64,000 nucleotides of DNA, taken from the NCBI RefSeq assembly GCF_013116825.1, contig NZ_JABFNS010000016.1:23790-87789 (forward strand). The letters are read 5' to 3'. This stretch comes from Myxococcus xanthus. Its GTDB lineage: Bacteria > Myxococcota > Myxococcia > Myxococcales > Myxococcaceae. Positions 9,208 to 18,800 of this stretch are shown here, one piece after another. Numbering within the stretch: position 1 is the first letter of the stretch; every line of letters begins with the position of its first letter. A program made the translations under genes and the position numbers. The notes under the pieces were generated by a model. The model saw nothing but the letters and a program-made list of their open reading frames with translations. It was not told the DNA's origin and ran no database searches.

Positions 9208-9678
9208 TCAGCGACCGCCGCCGGAAGCACCGCCACCCCGGCGCAGTGAACCTACGGTGAGCGGGTGCGACTCCACGGCGGGCGGCGGCGCAGGCAGGCC
9301 GTACAGCAGCCGCTGGGGCGGTAGGGACGTTGGCGGCTCGGAGGGGAGCCGGCCGTTGCGGTCGTTGACGGAGAACGACGGGCCGTCCGCTGTGGGCACA
9401 TGGACGGCGGCGGGGGCCTCGGAGGCCTGGAAATGACCGGGGACGAAGGGCTTGGCGAAGTGGTCGTTCTGACCACTGTCCAACATGCGAAGCATGTGGA
9501 CGGCCTCGGAGACGTGCTCCTTCTCCTCGGCGGCCAGGTGCTGGAAGAACGCGCGGACCTCGGGGTTCGAGGAGGCGCGAGCGTAGGCTTCGTACTCGTT
9601 GATCGTCTCCAGTTCACGTGCCAGCACGAGGCGGATGCGCGCCACGTCGTCCAAGTCACTGTCGGGAGGGCCGGCCAT
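9208..9678 (-). CDS. encB: Encapsulin cargo, ferritin-like protein
   Basis: A 156-residue protein. The N-terminal 75 residues are a short encapsulated-ferritin helix pair with carboxylate/histidine ligands (ETINEYEAY, then AAEEKEHVSEAVHML), expected to work as a multimer that oxidises ferrous iron. A proline-rich, probably disordered linker follows, then the C-terminal targeting peptide LTVGSLRR, the sequence that docks cargo inside the EncA shell. It is followed by a Gly-rich tail. ATG 9678 is preferred (AAGGG nine bases upstream); a TTG at 9696 is the alternative. The divergent gene is murJ, 105 bp away, and this interval must hold the promoter of the encB-encA transcript. Confidence 0.93.
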   Translation of the reverse strand: MAGPPDSDLDDVARIRLVLARELETINEYEAYARASSNPEVRAFFQHLAAEEKEHVSEAVHMLRMLDSGQNDHFAKPFVPGHFQASEAPAAVHVPTADGPSFSVNDRNGRLPSEPPTSLPPQRLLYGLPAPPPAVESHPLTVGSLRRGGGASGGGR

Positions 9679-9783
9679 TGGAACGGACCCTTGCAATCCA
9701 GGGGGTTCGGCGTCAAGCGAAACAGGGGGACGGGGTTTCAGGCTTCATGACACCGGACGGCCCGCGTAGAGTCCGCCGCTCTC

Positions 9784-11481
9784 GTGACCACGTCTTCGCC
9801 CGAGTCTCCACCCCCGCCGATCGCGCCGGTTGCGCCTCCTCGTCCCGAGCGTTCCGGAGGAGGTGCCGCGCTGGTGGCGGCCGGCATCCTTGCTTCCCGG
9901 CTGATGGGCCTGGTGCGCGAGCGCGTCTTCGCCCACTACCTGGGGAATACGGAGGTCGCGGCCGTCTTCAAGGCGGCGCTGCGCATTCCCAACTTCCTGC
10001 AGAACCTGTTCGGCGAGGGCGTCCTCTCCGGCTCGTTCATTCCCGTCTACGCGCAGCTCTTGGGCCGCAAGGACACGGAGACGGCGGACCGGGTCGCGGG
10101 CGCCGTCTTCGGCATCCTGTCCCTGGTCACTGCGGTGGTGGTGGCGCTGGGCATGGTGTTCACCCCGCTGCTGGTGGAGGCCATCGCGCCCGGCTTCCAG
10201 GGGCAGGAGCGGGAGCTGGCCGTCCACCTGGTGCGCATCCTCTTCCCCGGCACAGGCATGCTGGTGCTGAGCGCCTGGTGTCTGGGCATCCTCAACAGCC
10301 ACCGGCGCTTCCTTCTTTCGTACCTGGCGCCCGTCGTCTGGAACCTGGTCATCATCGCCGCGTTGGTGGCCGCGGGCGGCCGCTACGAGGAAGAGGCGTT
10401 GGTTTCGGTGCTGGCCTACGCCGTGGTGCTGGGCAGCTTCCTCCAGTTCGCGGTGCAGGTCCCCTCCGTCCTCAAGTTGATGGGCCGCTTCCGCCCGACG
10501 CTGTCGCTGGCGGCCGAGCCCGTGCGGCAGGTGCTGAAGAACTTCGGGCCGGTCGTGGTGGGGCGCGGCGTGGTCCAGTTCAGCGCCTGGGTGGACACGG
10601 CCTTCGCGTCACTCATCTCCAATCGGGCGTTGTCCTCGCTGCTCTACGCACAGACCATCTACCTCATCCCGGTGAGCCTCTTCGGGATGGCGGTGTCCGC
10701 GGCGGAGCTGCCGGAGATGTCGCGCGCCACGGGGGAGGGCGCGGACGTAGCCGCCAGGTTGCGCCAACGCATCGACGGAGGCGCACGCCGCATCTGCTTC
10801 TGGGTCGTCCCGTCGGCGGCGGCCTTCCTCTTCCTGGGGGACATGGTGGCGGCGGCGTTGCTGCAGACGGGGCGCTTCGACGCGGCGGACTCGCGCTACC
10901 TCTGGTACCTGCTCATGGGGGCAGCGCTGGGGTTGGTGGCCTCCACGGTGGGGCGCCTCTATGCCTCCGCCTTCTATGCGCTGAAGGATCCGAAGACGCC
11001 GCTGCGCTTCGCGGTGGTGCGCGTGCTGGTGGGCACCCTGGGCGCATGGGTGCTGGGCCTGCGGCTGCCAGGATGGCTCGGTGTGCCGCAGCACCTGGGC
11101 GCGTTGGGCCTCACCCTGGCCAGCGGCCTGGTGGCCTGGCTGGAGGCGGGACTGCTGCGCCGCAAGCTGGTGAAGCAACTCGGACCGGTCGGCGTCCCGT
11201 CTGGGCTGCTGCCTCGCTTGTGGGGCGCCGCGGTGGTGGCTGGAGTGGTGGCGGTGGGCATCAAGGTGGGCCTCACCGCGCTGCTCGGGCCGATGCCCGG
11301 TGTGACGGCGGAGTGGGGGGGAGGCTTCCTGATGCCGCCGCGCCTGCACCCCGTTCTGGGCTTCGCAGCGGTGGCGCTCCCGTTTGGCGCTGTTTATTTC
11401 GGGATGTCCGCGGCCCTGGGCATCCCGGAGGCGGGAACGGTGTTGCGCAAAGTGGGGCGGAAGCTGCGTCTGGTGCGCTAA
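9784..11481 (+). CDS. murJ: Lipid II flippase
   Basis: A 565-residue integral membrane protein with about 14 helices, of the MviN/MurJ branch of the MOP superfamily. It flips lipid II to the periplasmic face for peptidoglycan synthesis. Signatures include ASRLMGLVRERVFAHYLG, FKAALRIPNFLQNLFGEGVLS with its charged cavity residues, and FIPVYAQLLG. The start is a GTG with no good ribosome binding site; a proline-rich 20-residue stretch precedes the first helix. No better start is present before the conserved block. It stands alone: divergent from encB and 236 bp before the S1-domain gene. Confidence 0.93.
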   Translation: MTTSSPESPPPPIAPVAPPRPERSGGGAALVAAGILASRLMGLVRERVFAHYLGNTEVAAVFKAALRIPNFLQNLFGEGVLSGSFIPVYAQLLGRKDTETADRVAGAVFGILSLVTAVVVALGMVFTPLLVEAIAPGFQGQERELAVHLVRILFPGTGMLVLSAWCLGILNSHRRFLLSYLAPVVWNLVIIAALVAAGGRYEEEALVSVLAYAVVLGSFLQFAVQVPSVLKLMGRFRPTLSLAAEPVRQVLKNFGPVVVGRGVVQFSAWVDTAFASLISNRALSSLLYAQTIYLIPVSLFGMAVSAAELPEMSRATGEGADVAARLRQRIDGGARRICFWVVPSAAAFLFLGDMVAAALLQTGRFDAADSRYLWYLLMGAALGLVASTVGRLYASAFYALKDPKTPLRFAVVRVLVGTLGAWVLGLRLPGWLGVPQHLGALGLTLASGLVAWLEAGLLRRKLVKQLGPVGVPSGLLPRLWGAAVVAGVVAVGIKVGLTALLGPMPGVTAEWGGGFLMPPRLHPVLGFAAVALPFGAVYFGMSAALGIPEAGTVLRKVGRKLRLVR

Positions 11482-11717
11482 CCACCTGGGATTGCTTGGC
11501 TCCCTGCCTGCCGAGCAGCCACTATTTGGCGTTGCAAGCATTGGGTCCGGGATGCTCTGACGGGGGGCCTCCGTTATGGACGGATCGTTGGCGTCAACGA
11601 CATGTGCGTCATCTGGCTTCCTCCGGACATGGCGCGCGTGTAGAGTGCGCCGCCTTTTTCACCGGGGCCCAGCTTCTCGGGAAGCCAGGGTCGAATTCGC
11701 TTCAGGAAGGTCTCGCA

Positions 11718-13694
11718 GTGAGCGACGAGAAGAACGGTTCCAATTCTGGCGGGATGGGTCCCAAGAAGCCGAAGGCCACCTTCGGTGACGTGATGCTCGG
11801 CATCCCTTCCGGGGGAGCTCGCAGCGAGGGCGGTCGGGGCGAACAGCGTGGCGGTGGCCGAGGCGGCGAGCGCAGCGGCGGTGGCCGCGGTGAGCGCGAG
11901 CCCCAGCCGCGTCCGGCGGGTGGTGCGCCGCGCGACGATCGGGGGCCCCGTGGCGGGAGCGAGCGCCGTGGCGGTGGCGACCGTCGTCCGTCGGGCCCCA
12001 TGGTCGTCGTGAAGCGGGCGTCGGGTGCCATCGAGACGCGCGGCCCGGTGGGGGAGGCTCCCGCCGAGGCGACCGCGACGGCCGAGGCGACGACCGCCGC
12101 CGCCGAATCCTCCGCCGCGACGCCGGCCCCCACGCCGCGTCCGGTCACGCCGACGCCGGCGCCGACCAGCGCGCTGTATGAGGAAGTTCCCGAGGCGCAG
12201 TCCTTCGCCGAGATGTTCGAGGCGCAGGCCAAGGAGGGTGGAACGCCCAGCCGCAAGGGCCTGCGCGTGGGCGAGAAGGTCCGTGGCACCATCTTCCAGC
12301 TCGGCGCGGATACCGCGTTCGTGTCCGTGGAAGGCGCTGCCAAGAGCGAGGCGATGATCGAGCTTCGCGAGCTGAAGGACGACGAGGGCATCCTGCGTTT
12401 CGGCGTGGGAGACACCATCGACGCGCACGTGGTGGAGGTGGGGGCCAAGGGCATCCTGCTCAGCCGCGCGCTGGCCAAGGGCAGCGCGAACCTGGCCCTG
12501 CTGGCCGAGGCCCGCGCTTCCGGCATGCCCGTCGAGGGCATGGTGCTGAGCGTGAACAAGGGCGGTGTGGAGGTCGCCATCGGTGACATCCGCGCGTTCT
12601 GCCCCATCAGCCAACTGGACCTGCGCTACGTGGAGAAGCCGGACCAGTTCATCGGCGAGAAGCTCCAGTTCCGCGTGAGCGAGGTCCGCGAGCGCAACGT
12701 CGTGTTGTCGCGCCGCTCGCTGCTGGAGGACGAGCAGCGGCAGCTGGCCGCGGAGACGCGCAAGAACCTGGCCCAGGGCAAGATCGTCAAGGGCAAGGTC
12801 ACCGGCGTGCGCGACTTCGGCGTGTTCGTGGACCTGGGCGGCGTGGAGGGCATGATTCCCGTCTCCGAGCTTTCGTACACCCGCGTCGGTCACCCGAGCG
12901 ACGTGGTGAAGGTCGGCGATGACGTCGAGGTCGAGATCCTTCGCATGGAGGCCGGCCAGCCCAACTCGCCGGACAAGTCCAAGCAGAAGGAGCGCATCAC
13001 GCTGTCCATGCGCTCGCGCCAGGAGGATCCGTTCCAGAAGGCGCTATCCGAAATCAAGGAAGGCGACCGCCTCCAGGGCAAGGTCGTCCGCCTGCAGCAG
13101 TTCGGCGCCTTCGTGGAGCTGCGTCCGGGCGTGGACGGTCTGGTCCACATCTCCGCGCTCAGCGACCGCCGCATCGCGCACCCGCGCGACGTCGTGAAGG
13201 AAGGGGAGATCATCTGGGTGTCGGTGGAGAAGATCGACACGCAGGAGAAGCGCATCGGCCTGCGCCGCATCTCGGAGGAAGAGGCGCAGCGTCCTCCCGA
13301 GGAGCGCACGGCGCCCGCCGCGGAAGCCGCCGCTCCGGCGCAGCCCGCCGCGCCCCGTCCCAAGGTGGGCCAGGTCGTCATGGGCAAGGTGGACCGCATC
13401 GAGCCGTACGGCGTGTTCCTCGCGTTCCCGGGCGGCAAGGGCTTGCTGCCCGCCAGCGAGACGGGCACCGAGCGTGGCACCGACCTGCGCAAGCACTACT
13501 CGCTGGGCCAGGAGGTGAAGGTGGCCATCCTGGACATCGACGCGTCCGGGAAGATCCGCCTGTCCGTCACCGCCGCCATCCGCGCGGAGGAGCGCGCCGA
13601 GGTGGAGGCCTGGCAGAAGACGCAGCAGCCGCAGGGCGCGGGCAAGAAGGGCTTCGGCACCTTCGCGGATCTGCTCAGCAAGGCGCGCAAGTAA
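11718..13694 (+). CDS. Five-domain S1 RNA-binding protein with RGG-rich N-terminus
   Basis: A 658-residue protein. The first 100 residues are low complexity and very rich in Arg and Gly, like eukaryotic RGG boxes, followed by an Ala/Thr/Pro linker. Then come five S1 OB-folds, beginning near GLRVGEKVRGTIF, MPVEGMVLSVNKGGVEV, GKIVKGKVTGVRDFGVFV, GDRLQGKVVRLQQFGAFV and GQVVMGKVDRIEPYGVFL. It resembles ribosomal protein S1 but has five S1 domains and the RGG extension, so it is probably an S1 paralogue acting on mRNA translation or stability. GTG 11718 is preferred (AGGAAGG 8-10 bases upstream); the frame stays open far upstream through murJ, which is coincidence in GC-rich DNA. Confidence 0.85.
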   Translation: MSDEKNGSNSGGMGPKKPKATFGDVMLGIPSGGARSEGGRGEQRGGGRGGERSGGGRGEREPQPRPAGGAPRDDRGPRGGSERRGGGDRRPSGPMVVVKRASGAIETRGPVGEAPAEATATAEATTAAAESSAATPAPTPRPVTPTPAPTSALYEEVPEAQSFAEMFEAQAKEGGTPSRKGLRVGEKVRGTIFQLGADTAFVSVEGAAKSEAMIELRELKDDEGILRFGVGDTIDAHVVEVGAKGILLSRALAKGSANLALLAEARASGMPVEGMVLSVNKGGVEVAIGDIRAFCPISQLDLRYVEKPDQFIGEKLQFRVSEVRERNVVLSRRSLLEDEQRQLAAETRKNLAQGKIVKGKVTGVRDFGVFVDLGGVEGMIPVSELSYTRVGHPSDVVKVGDDVEVEILRMEAGQPNSPDKSKQKERITLSMRSRQEDPFQKALSEIKEGDRLQGKVVRLQQFGAFVELRPGVDGLVHISALSDRRIAHPRDVVKEGEIIWVSVEKIDTQEKRIGLRRISEEEAQRPPEERTAPAAEAAAPAQPAAPRPKVGQVVMGKVDRIEPYGVFLAFPGGKGLLPASETGTERGTDLRKHYSLGQEVKVAILDIDASGKIRLSVTAAIRAEERAEVEAWQKTQQPQGAGKKGFGTFADLLSKARK

Positions 13695-13702
13695 TTCCCT
13701 GT

Positions 13703-13740
13703 CTCCAGCGCTGACTTCGTTGATGTGGTCAGCGCTGGAG
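13703..13740. terminator. Perfect hairpin after the S1-domain gene
   Basis: A perfect 13-bp inverted repeat (13703-13715 and 13728-13740) with a 12-base loop lies 9 bp after the stop codon. No T tract follows, so termination may need Rho. It separates the S1-domain gene from the tRNA promoter just downstream. Confidence 0.6.
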
Positions 13741-13747
13741 AAAGGTG

Positions 13748-13776
13748 TTGACGCTACAGGCGAGGGACGGTACTTA
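13748..13776 (+). promoter_or_regulatory. Promoter of the initiator tRNA cluster
   Basis: TTGACG (13748-13753), a 17-bp spacer and TACTTA (13771-13776) end 19 bp before the first tRNA. The -35 box and spacing are good, the -10 weak. Confidence 0.6.
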
Positions 13777-13795
13777 CCGCCTCGCCTCTCTCTGC

Positions 13796-13870
<75 letters not shown>

Positions 13871-13936
13871 TCGTTGTTTTTCGAAACCTGGCTGGAGTCG
13901 CAGTCTGGTTTCGAGTAGTTGAGTCTCAAGACATGT

Positions 13937-14011
<75 letters not shown>

Positions 14012-14045
14012 TCGTTGCACGTTGAGTCGCTGAACCCAAACATGT

Positions 14046-14120
<75 letters not shown>

Positions 14121-14125
14121 TCAAG

Positions 14126-14168
14126 TCGGCCCGGTCATTCTCATGGAATGGCCGGGCCGATTTCTTTT
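14126..14168 (+). terminator. Rho-independent terminator of the initiator tRNA operon
   Basis: A 15-bp stem with one G-T wobble (14126-14140 with 14146-14160), a five-base loop and a following TTTCTTTT tract. Confidence 0.92.
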
Positions 14169-14339
14169 GCACGTCTCGACACTGCGACCGTCCTCCGGCG
14201 CGGCTGCACTGCGTCCAGCCGAGCGCGTCGTGTTCGCTGGTGAAGGCGTACCCGGCACCACGGTCCATCTTCCTCGTAGGGGATTGCTCCCCACCGGTGA
14301 TGCGCGGCTCACGCTGCCGACAACGACGAGGAGGAGTCC

Positions 14340-15284
14340 ATGGACGCCGACATCACGCATGTCCTGCTGGTTGGGGGTACGGGGCGTTTTGGCGGCAGGT
14401 TGGCGTCGGCGCTGCTGGCGCGTCCCGGCATTCACCTGCACGTGTTGGTACGTCCGGGCGCGCGTAGCGACGCGCTGGTGAGCCTGGCGGAGCATGGGGT
14501 GACGTTGGTGAGCGGGACGCTGGATGACATGCGCTCGCTGGATACGGCCTTGGAGGGCGTGGACGCGGTGGTCTCCGCCGTGAGCGGGCCACCCGAAGTT
14601 CAAGTGGAAGGGCAGCTCCGGTTGCTGGACTCCGCGCGGCGGCATGGCGTCATCCGCTTCATCCCTTCGGACTACTCACTGGACTACACCGACGCGGACG
14701 CGGGGGACGCCTTCATGGATGCGCACCGCCGTGTCGCGGACGCCGTGGTGAAGAGTGGCGTGCCGTACAGCTTCGTCCTGTGCGGCGCGTTCATGGAGAC
14801 GGCGCTGTCGCCGCAGGCGCAGGTGTTCGACTTCGAGCGCGGCGTTGTCTCGTACTGGGGCACGGGAGACGAGCCCTTCGACGTCACCGCGATGGCGGAT
14901 GCGGCGCGATGGGTGGCGGAGGTCGTGGTGGATCCCCACGCCGCATGCCGGCGGTTGGAGTTCGTGGGGGACGTGGCGACGGTGAATGACGTGGCCGCCC
15001 TGTACGAAGCGCTGACCAGTCAGCGCCTGCGTCGTCTGTGCAGGGGAAGCGTGGAGGACCTTCGGCGGCAGCTCATGCGCGCGCGGCCCGAAGGCGTGTC
15101 CGTCCAGGTGTCTTCCGCGCAGCTGAGTCTGCTCGCTCAGCTTGCGGGGACGGGGAGACTGCGCGAACCGGCGAATGCCGAGTACCCGCAGCTCCGGCCC
15201 ATGACGCTGCGCGACTTCCTTGAAGCACGGTGGTTGCTGTCGACATCCGCGCGGGCGACGTTGCCACTCGCTTCACAGCCGTAG
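14340..15284 (+). CDS. NmrA-like NAD(P)-binding reductase
   Basis: A 314-residue Rossmann-fold protein of the atypical SDR/NmrA-isoflavone reductase type. The nucleotide-binding VGGTGRFGGRL lies at residues 10-20. It is followed by HVLVRPGARSD, which would contact NADP phosphate, and the later RFIPSDYSLDYTDAD block matches the substrate region of isoflavone-reductase-like enzymes. The SDR Tyr-x-x-x-Lys motif is not evident, as in the NmrA-type sensors, so it may be a reductase or a redox sensor. ATG 14340 has GGAGG five bases upstream. It stands alone between the tRNA terminator and a convergent small gene. Confidence 0.8.
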   Translation: MDADITHVLLVGGTGRFGGRLASALLARPGIHLHVLVRPGARSDALVSLAEHGVTLVSGTLDDMRSLDTALEGVDAVVSAVSGPPEVQVEGQLRLLDSARRHGVIRFIPSDYSLDYTDADAGDAFMDAHRRVADAVVKSGVPYSFVLCGAFMETALSPQAQVFDFERGVVSYWGTGDEPFDVTAMADAARWVAEVVVDPHAACRRLEFVGDVATVNDVAALYEALTSQRLRRLCRGSVEDLRRQLMRARPEGVSVQVSSAQLSLLAQLAGTGRLREPANAEYPQLRPMTLRDFLEARWLLSTSARATLPLASQP

Positions 15285-15313
15285 CCCGCGCGCATCGCGG
15301 ACACTCGGTGGTG

Positions 15314-15661
15314 TCAGCGCGCCTCGACGGTGGTGCGCTGCGGGCTCGGGTCGCACGCCAGCAGGGCGCACTGCGTCGCTGGCGCGCACTGAACATCACG
15401 GCAGCGCAGCTGTCCCCAGGGGTAGCCACGGGATGTGGCCGCGCTGTTTTTCTCCCCGGTGGCGGATTGCGCCGCGCTTCCTGAGTCCTTCGCGCCTCCG
15501 TTGCCGCGCGGCATGGACTCAGGTGTCGAGCCACCCAGGGCCATGGTGGCTTCGGCGCCCGGGAACGGGCGTTCCGCGGTTCCCAGGCACCCAGTCGCGC
15601 CAGGCACAAGTGCCCCAAACACCACTCCCCGGGCCCCTGCGCGTCCATAACCCGCGCTCAT
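15314..15661 (-). CDS. Hypothetical small cysteine-rich exported protein
   Basis: A 115-residue frame with GGGGGAG just before its ATG and GC-rich third positions typical of its neighbours. The first 25 residues look like a weak signal or lipoprotein leader (hydrophobic GVVFGALVPGATGC). The middle is rich in Ser, Gly, Ala and Lys, and the C-terminus holds three closely spaced cysteines (RCRDVQCAPATQC, then ACDP). Small secreted proteins with such Cys tails are common in myxobacteria. I recognise no family. It could be a chance frame, since it lies opposite no other gene but is short. Confidence 0.45.
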   Translation of the reverse strand: MSAGYGRAGARGVVFGALVPGATGCLGTAERPFPGAEATMALGGSTPESMPRGNGGAKDSGSAAQSATGEKNSAATSRGYPWGQLRCRDVQCAPATQCALLACDPSPQRTTVEAR

Positions 15662-15773
15662 GGCTCCCCCATGTTCGACGCAACCTGCCGTAATTGCGGA
15701 ATTCTGCGCTCCGTTGGAAAAAATGCGGCGTGTCGCCTTTTAACTTACATCCGATCGGGCACTAATCTCATCG

Positions 15774-15796
15774 CCAGGTGACAATTTGTCACTTGG
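15774..15796. promoter_or_regulatory. Palindrome upstream of the M36 protease (candidate operator)
   Basis: A perfect 15-bp inverted repeat GTGACAATTTGTCAC (15778-15792), extended to CCA/TGG at its edges with one mismatch. It lies about 95 bp upstream of the protease ATG in an AT-richer stretch and has the size and symmetry of a dimeric repressor or activator site. No T tract follows. The protein that binds it is unknown. Confidence 0.5.
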
Positions 15797-15886
15797 TCGC
15801 CTTCTGAGCGTGACTGGGAGTTTCGGCGATGGGGCCGGAACCTTGGACCCAGGCTGTAAGGAGGGCGACTACCCCCGCCGTCGTAA

Positions 15887-18800
15887 ATGGAGTTTCCCCA
15901 CGTGAGAAGGTTGGTTGCCACGCTGTCCGGGCTTGCCCTGGTACTGTCCGGTACCAGTTCCGTCGCCCGGACGCTGCCGAACTATGATGCCCTCCAGGAC
16001 GCGAAGCCCGCGGGTCGTGCCACCGCGGGATTCAAGCCGGTCAACAGCAGCCTGAAGGGGGCGCGGGTCGCCCACAAGGACTCGCTGACCGGTTCCCCGA
16101 CGTTCGTCTGGACGCACCCGACCGCGGAGCAGACGAAGCGCCGCGGCGAGTACGCGAAGATGTCTCCCGCCAAGGCGGCGCTGGCGCAGATTTCTGCCCA
16201 CGCTCCGCTCTACGGTCTCGCTTCGTTTGAGGCCGCGGGCGCGACGGTCACCAACGTCAGCACCAACACGCAGGGCGTGAAGGTCGTGACGCTGGCCCAG
16301 GAGTCCTCGGGAATCGAGGTCTTCCGCCAGTCGCTGAAGGTGCTGCTGAACAAGCACAATCAGGTGGTTGCCCTCTCCGGCAGCCTCTCCAAGCACGGTT
16401 CCGCGGAGATGCCCAGGGGCAAGGCGCGCTTCACCGTGCCCGCGACCGAGGCGATCGCCGTGGCCTACAAGGACCTCACGGGCGCCGCGCTGGATCGCAA
16501 CCTGCTCACCCGCGTGAGCGACGCGAAGAGGGGCGACAAGTACTCGCACTACACGCTGGCCAGCTACGCGCGTCCGCTCGAGGAGGGGTTTGTCATCCCC
16601 GCCCGCGCGAAGCAGGTCTACTTCCCGCTGCCTGGCAAGCTGGTCCCCGCGTACTACGTGGAGATCAACACGGGCCGCGCGAACAGCCTGGACTCGGACT
16701 ACTTCGCGTACGTCATCTCCGCCACCGACGGTCAGTTGCTGATGCGCAACGACCTGACGGCGCACGCGGAGTTCAGCTACCGCGTGTTCTCGGACACGAC
16801 GCCGCCGTACACCCCGCACGACGGTCCGATTGGCAGCGGTGGTACGCCGCACCCGACCGGCAACCCGGACGGGTACCAGTCGCCGTACGTTCCGGCGAAC
16901 CTGATCACCCTCGAGAGCCTCCCGTTCAGCCGGAACGATCCCTGGCTGCCGGACGGCGCGACGGAGACCACGGGCAACAACGTGGACGCGTACGCGGACA
17001 TCACCGAGCCGGACTACTTCAACCCCGGTGACCTCCGCGCTTCCGTCACGGCTCCGGGCGTGTTCGACCGGGCGATTGACTTCGGCATCCAGCCGAACGC
17101 CAACAACGAGCAGATCGCCGCGGCGACGACGAGCCTGTTCTTCCTGAACAACTGGCTCCACGACTGGTACTACGACGCCGGGTTCGACGAGGCCTCCGGC
17201 AACGCCCAGCATGACAACTTCGGGCGTGGCGGCGTGGGCGGTGATCGTCTGCACGCGCAGGCGCAGGACCACAGCGGCACCGACAACGCCAACATGCGCA
17301 CGCCGGCGGACGGTGCGTCGCCGCGCATGCAGATGTACCTGTTCTCCGGCCCGCGCAACTCGCGCCTGACGGCGAACGCTCCGGCGCAGGTCGCGGGTGA
17401 CTACCAGGGCGGCGTCTCGTCTTCCTTCGGTCCGCAGACCTTCGAGGTCACCGGGGACGTGGTGGCGGCGCTCGACGCGGCCAACGCCGAAGGGCCGACT
17501 GACAGTGACGGCTGCACCGCGCTGACCAACGCGGCCGAGGTCGCTGGCAAGATCGCCATCATCAACCGCGGCACCTGCGGTTTCGTCGCGAAGGTGACCA
17601 ACGCGCAGAACGCGGGCGCCATCGGCGTCATCATCCACGACAACGTCGCGGGGCCCACGATCGACCTGGGCGGCGACTCCACCGACATCACCATCCCCAC
17701 GCTCCGCGTGAGCCTGGCTGATGGCAACGTGCTGCGCAGCGGCATGCCGGCGCTCAACGTCACCCTGTGGCGTGGCCCGACCGCGTGGATCGACGGCACC
17801 ATCGACAACGCCATCGTGGCGCACGAGTGGGGCCACTACATCAGCAACCGCCTCATCGGGAACGCGTCCGGTCTGGTGAACAACCAGGGGCGCTCGATGG
17901 GCGAGGGCTGGGGTGACTTCACCGCCCTGCTGATGATGGTTCGCGCCGAGGACATCAACGTCCCGTCCAACGCGAACTGGAACGGCGCCTACGCCGCCGC
18001 GGGCTACGCCACGCGCGCGGACGCGGACTCCGAGTTCTTCGGTATCCGCCGTGGCACGTACTCGTCGGACCAGACCAAGAACGCGCTGTCGTTCCGTCAC
18101 ATCATGGACGGCGTGGCGCTGCCCACGGGCGTGCCGTTCAACGGAAACACGGGTCTGCCGAACTCGCAGGTCCACAACTCCGGTGAGATCTGGGCGACGA
18201 TGCTGTGGGAGTGCTACACGTCGCTGCTCCGCGCGCATCCGTTCCAGGAGGCGCAGAACCGGATGAAGAGCTACCTGGTCAACGGGTACAAGCTCACGCC
18301 GTCCGCCCCCACGTACCTGGAGGCGCGTGACGCCGTCATCGCGGCGGCCTTCGCCAACGACCCGGCGGACGCCGAGCGGTTCTGGGCGGCCTTCGCCAAG
18401 CGCGGCGCGGGCGTCGGTGCCCAGGCTCCGGACCGCTACTCCACGAACCACGCCGGTGTCGTGGAGAGCTTCGAGGTCGGCTCGGCCGTTCAGATCGTGT
18501 CGGCCGAGTTCATCGAAGACATCGAGTCTGGCGCGTGCGACTTCGACGGCATCCTGGACAACGGTGAGACGGGCCGCATCGAGGTCACCGTGCGCAACGC
18601 GGGCTCGCAGCCTGCGTCCGCCGCCAGCGTCAACCTGTCCTCCGCCTTCTCGGGGCTCTCGTTCGGCAACGGTGGCCAGGCGAGCTTCCCGGTCATCCCC
18701 GTGTTCGGTGAGGCCAAGGTCTCCATCCCGGTCTCGCTCACGGGCGCGACGGGGCAGCAGGAGGTGGCCATCGACATCGCGGCGCGTGATGCGGGCCAGG

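Noticed and set aside
9697..9783. Possible sigma-54 or strong sigma-70 promoter upstream of encB
   Set aside because: No GG-N10-GC element; only a lone TTGACG (9716-9711) with no -10 at the right distance.
9618..11717. Upstream extension of the S1-domain frame through murJ
   Set aside because: No similarity or ribosome binding site; the extension overlaps murJ in another frame. GTG 11718 has a good site.
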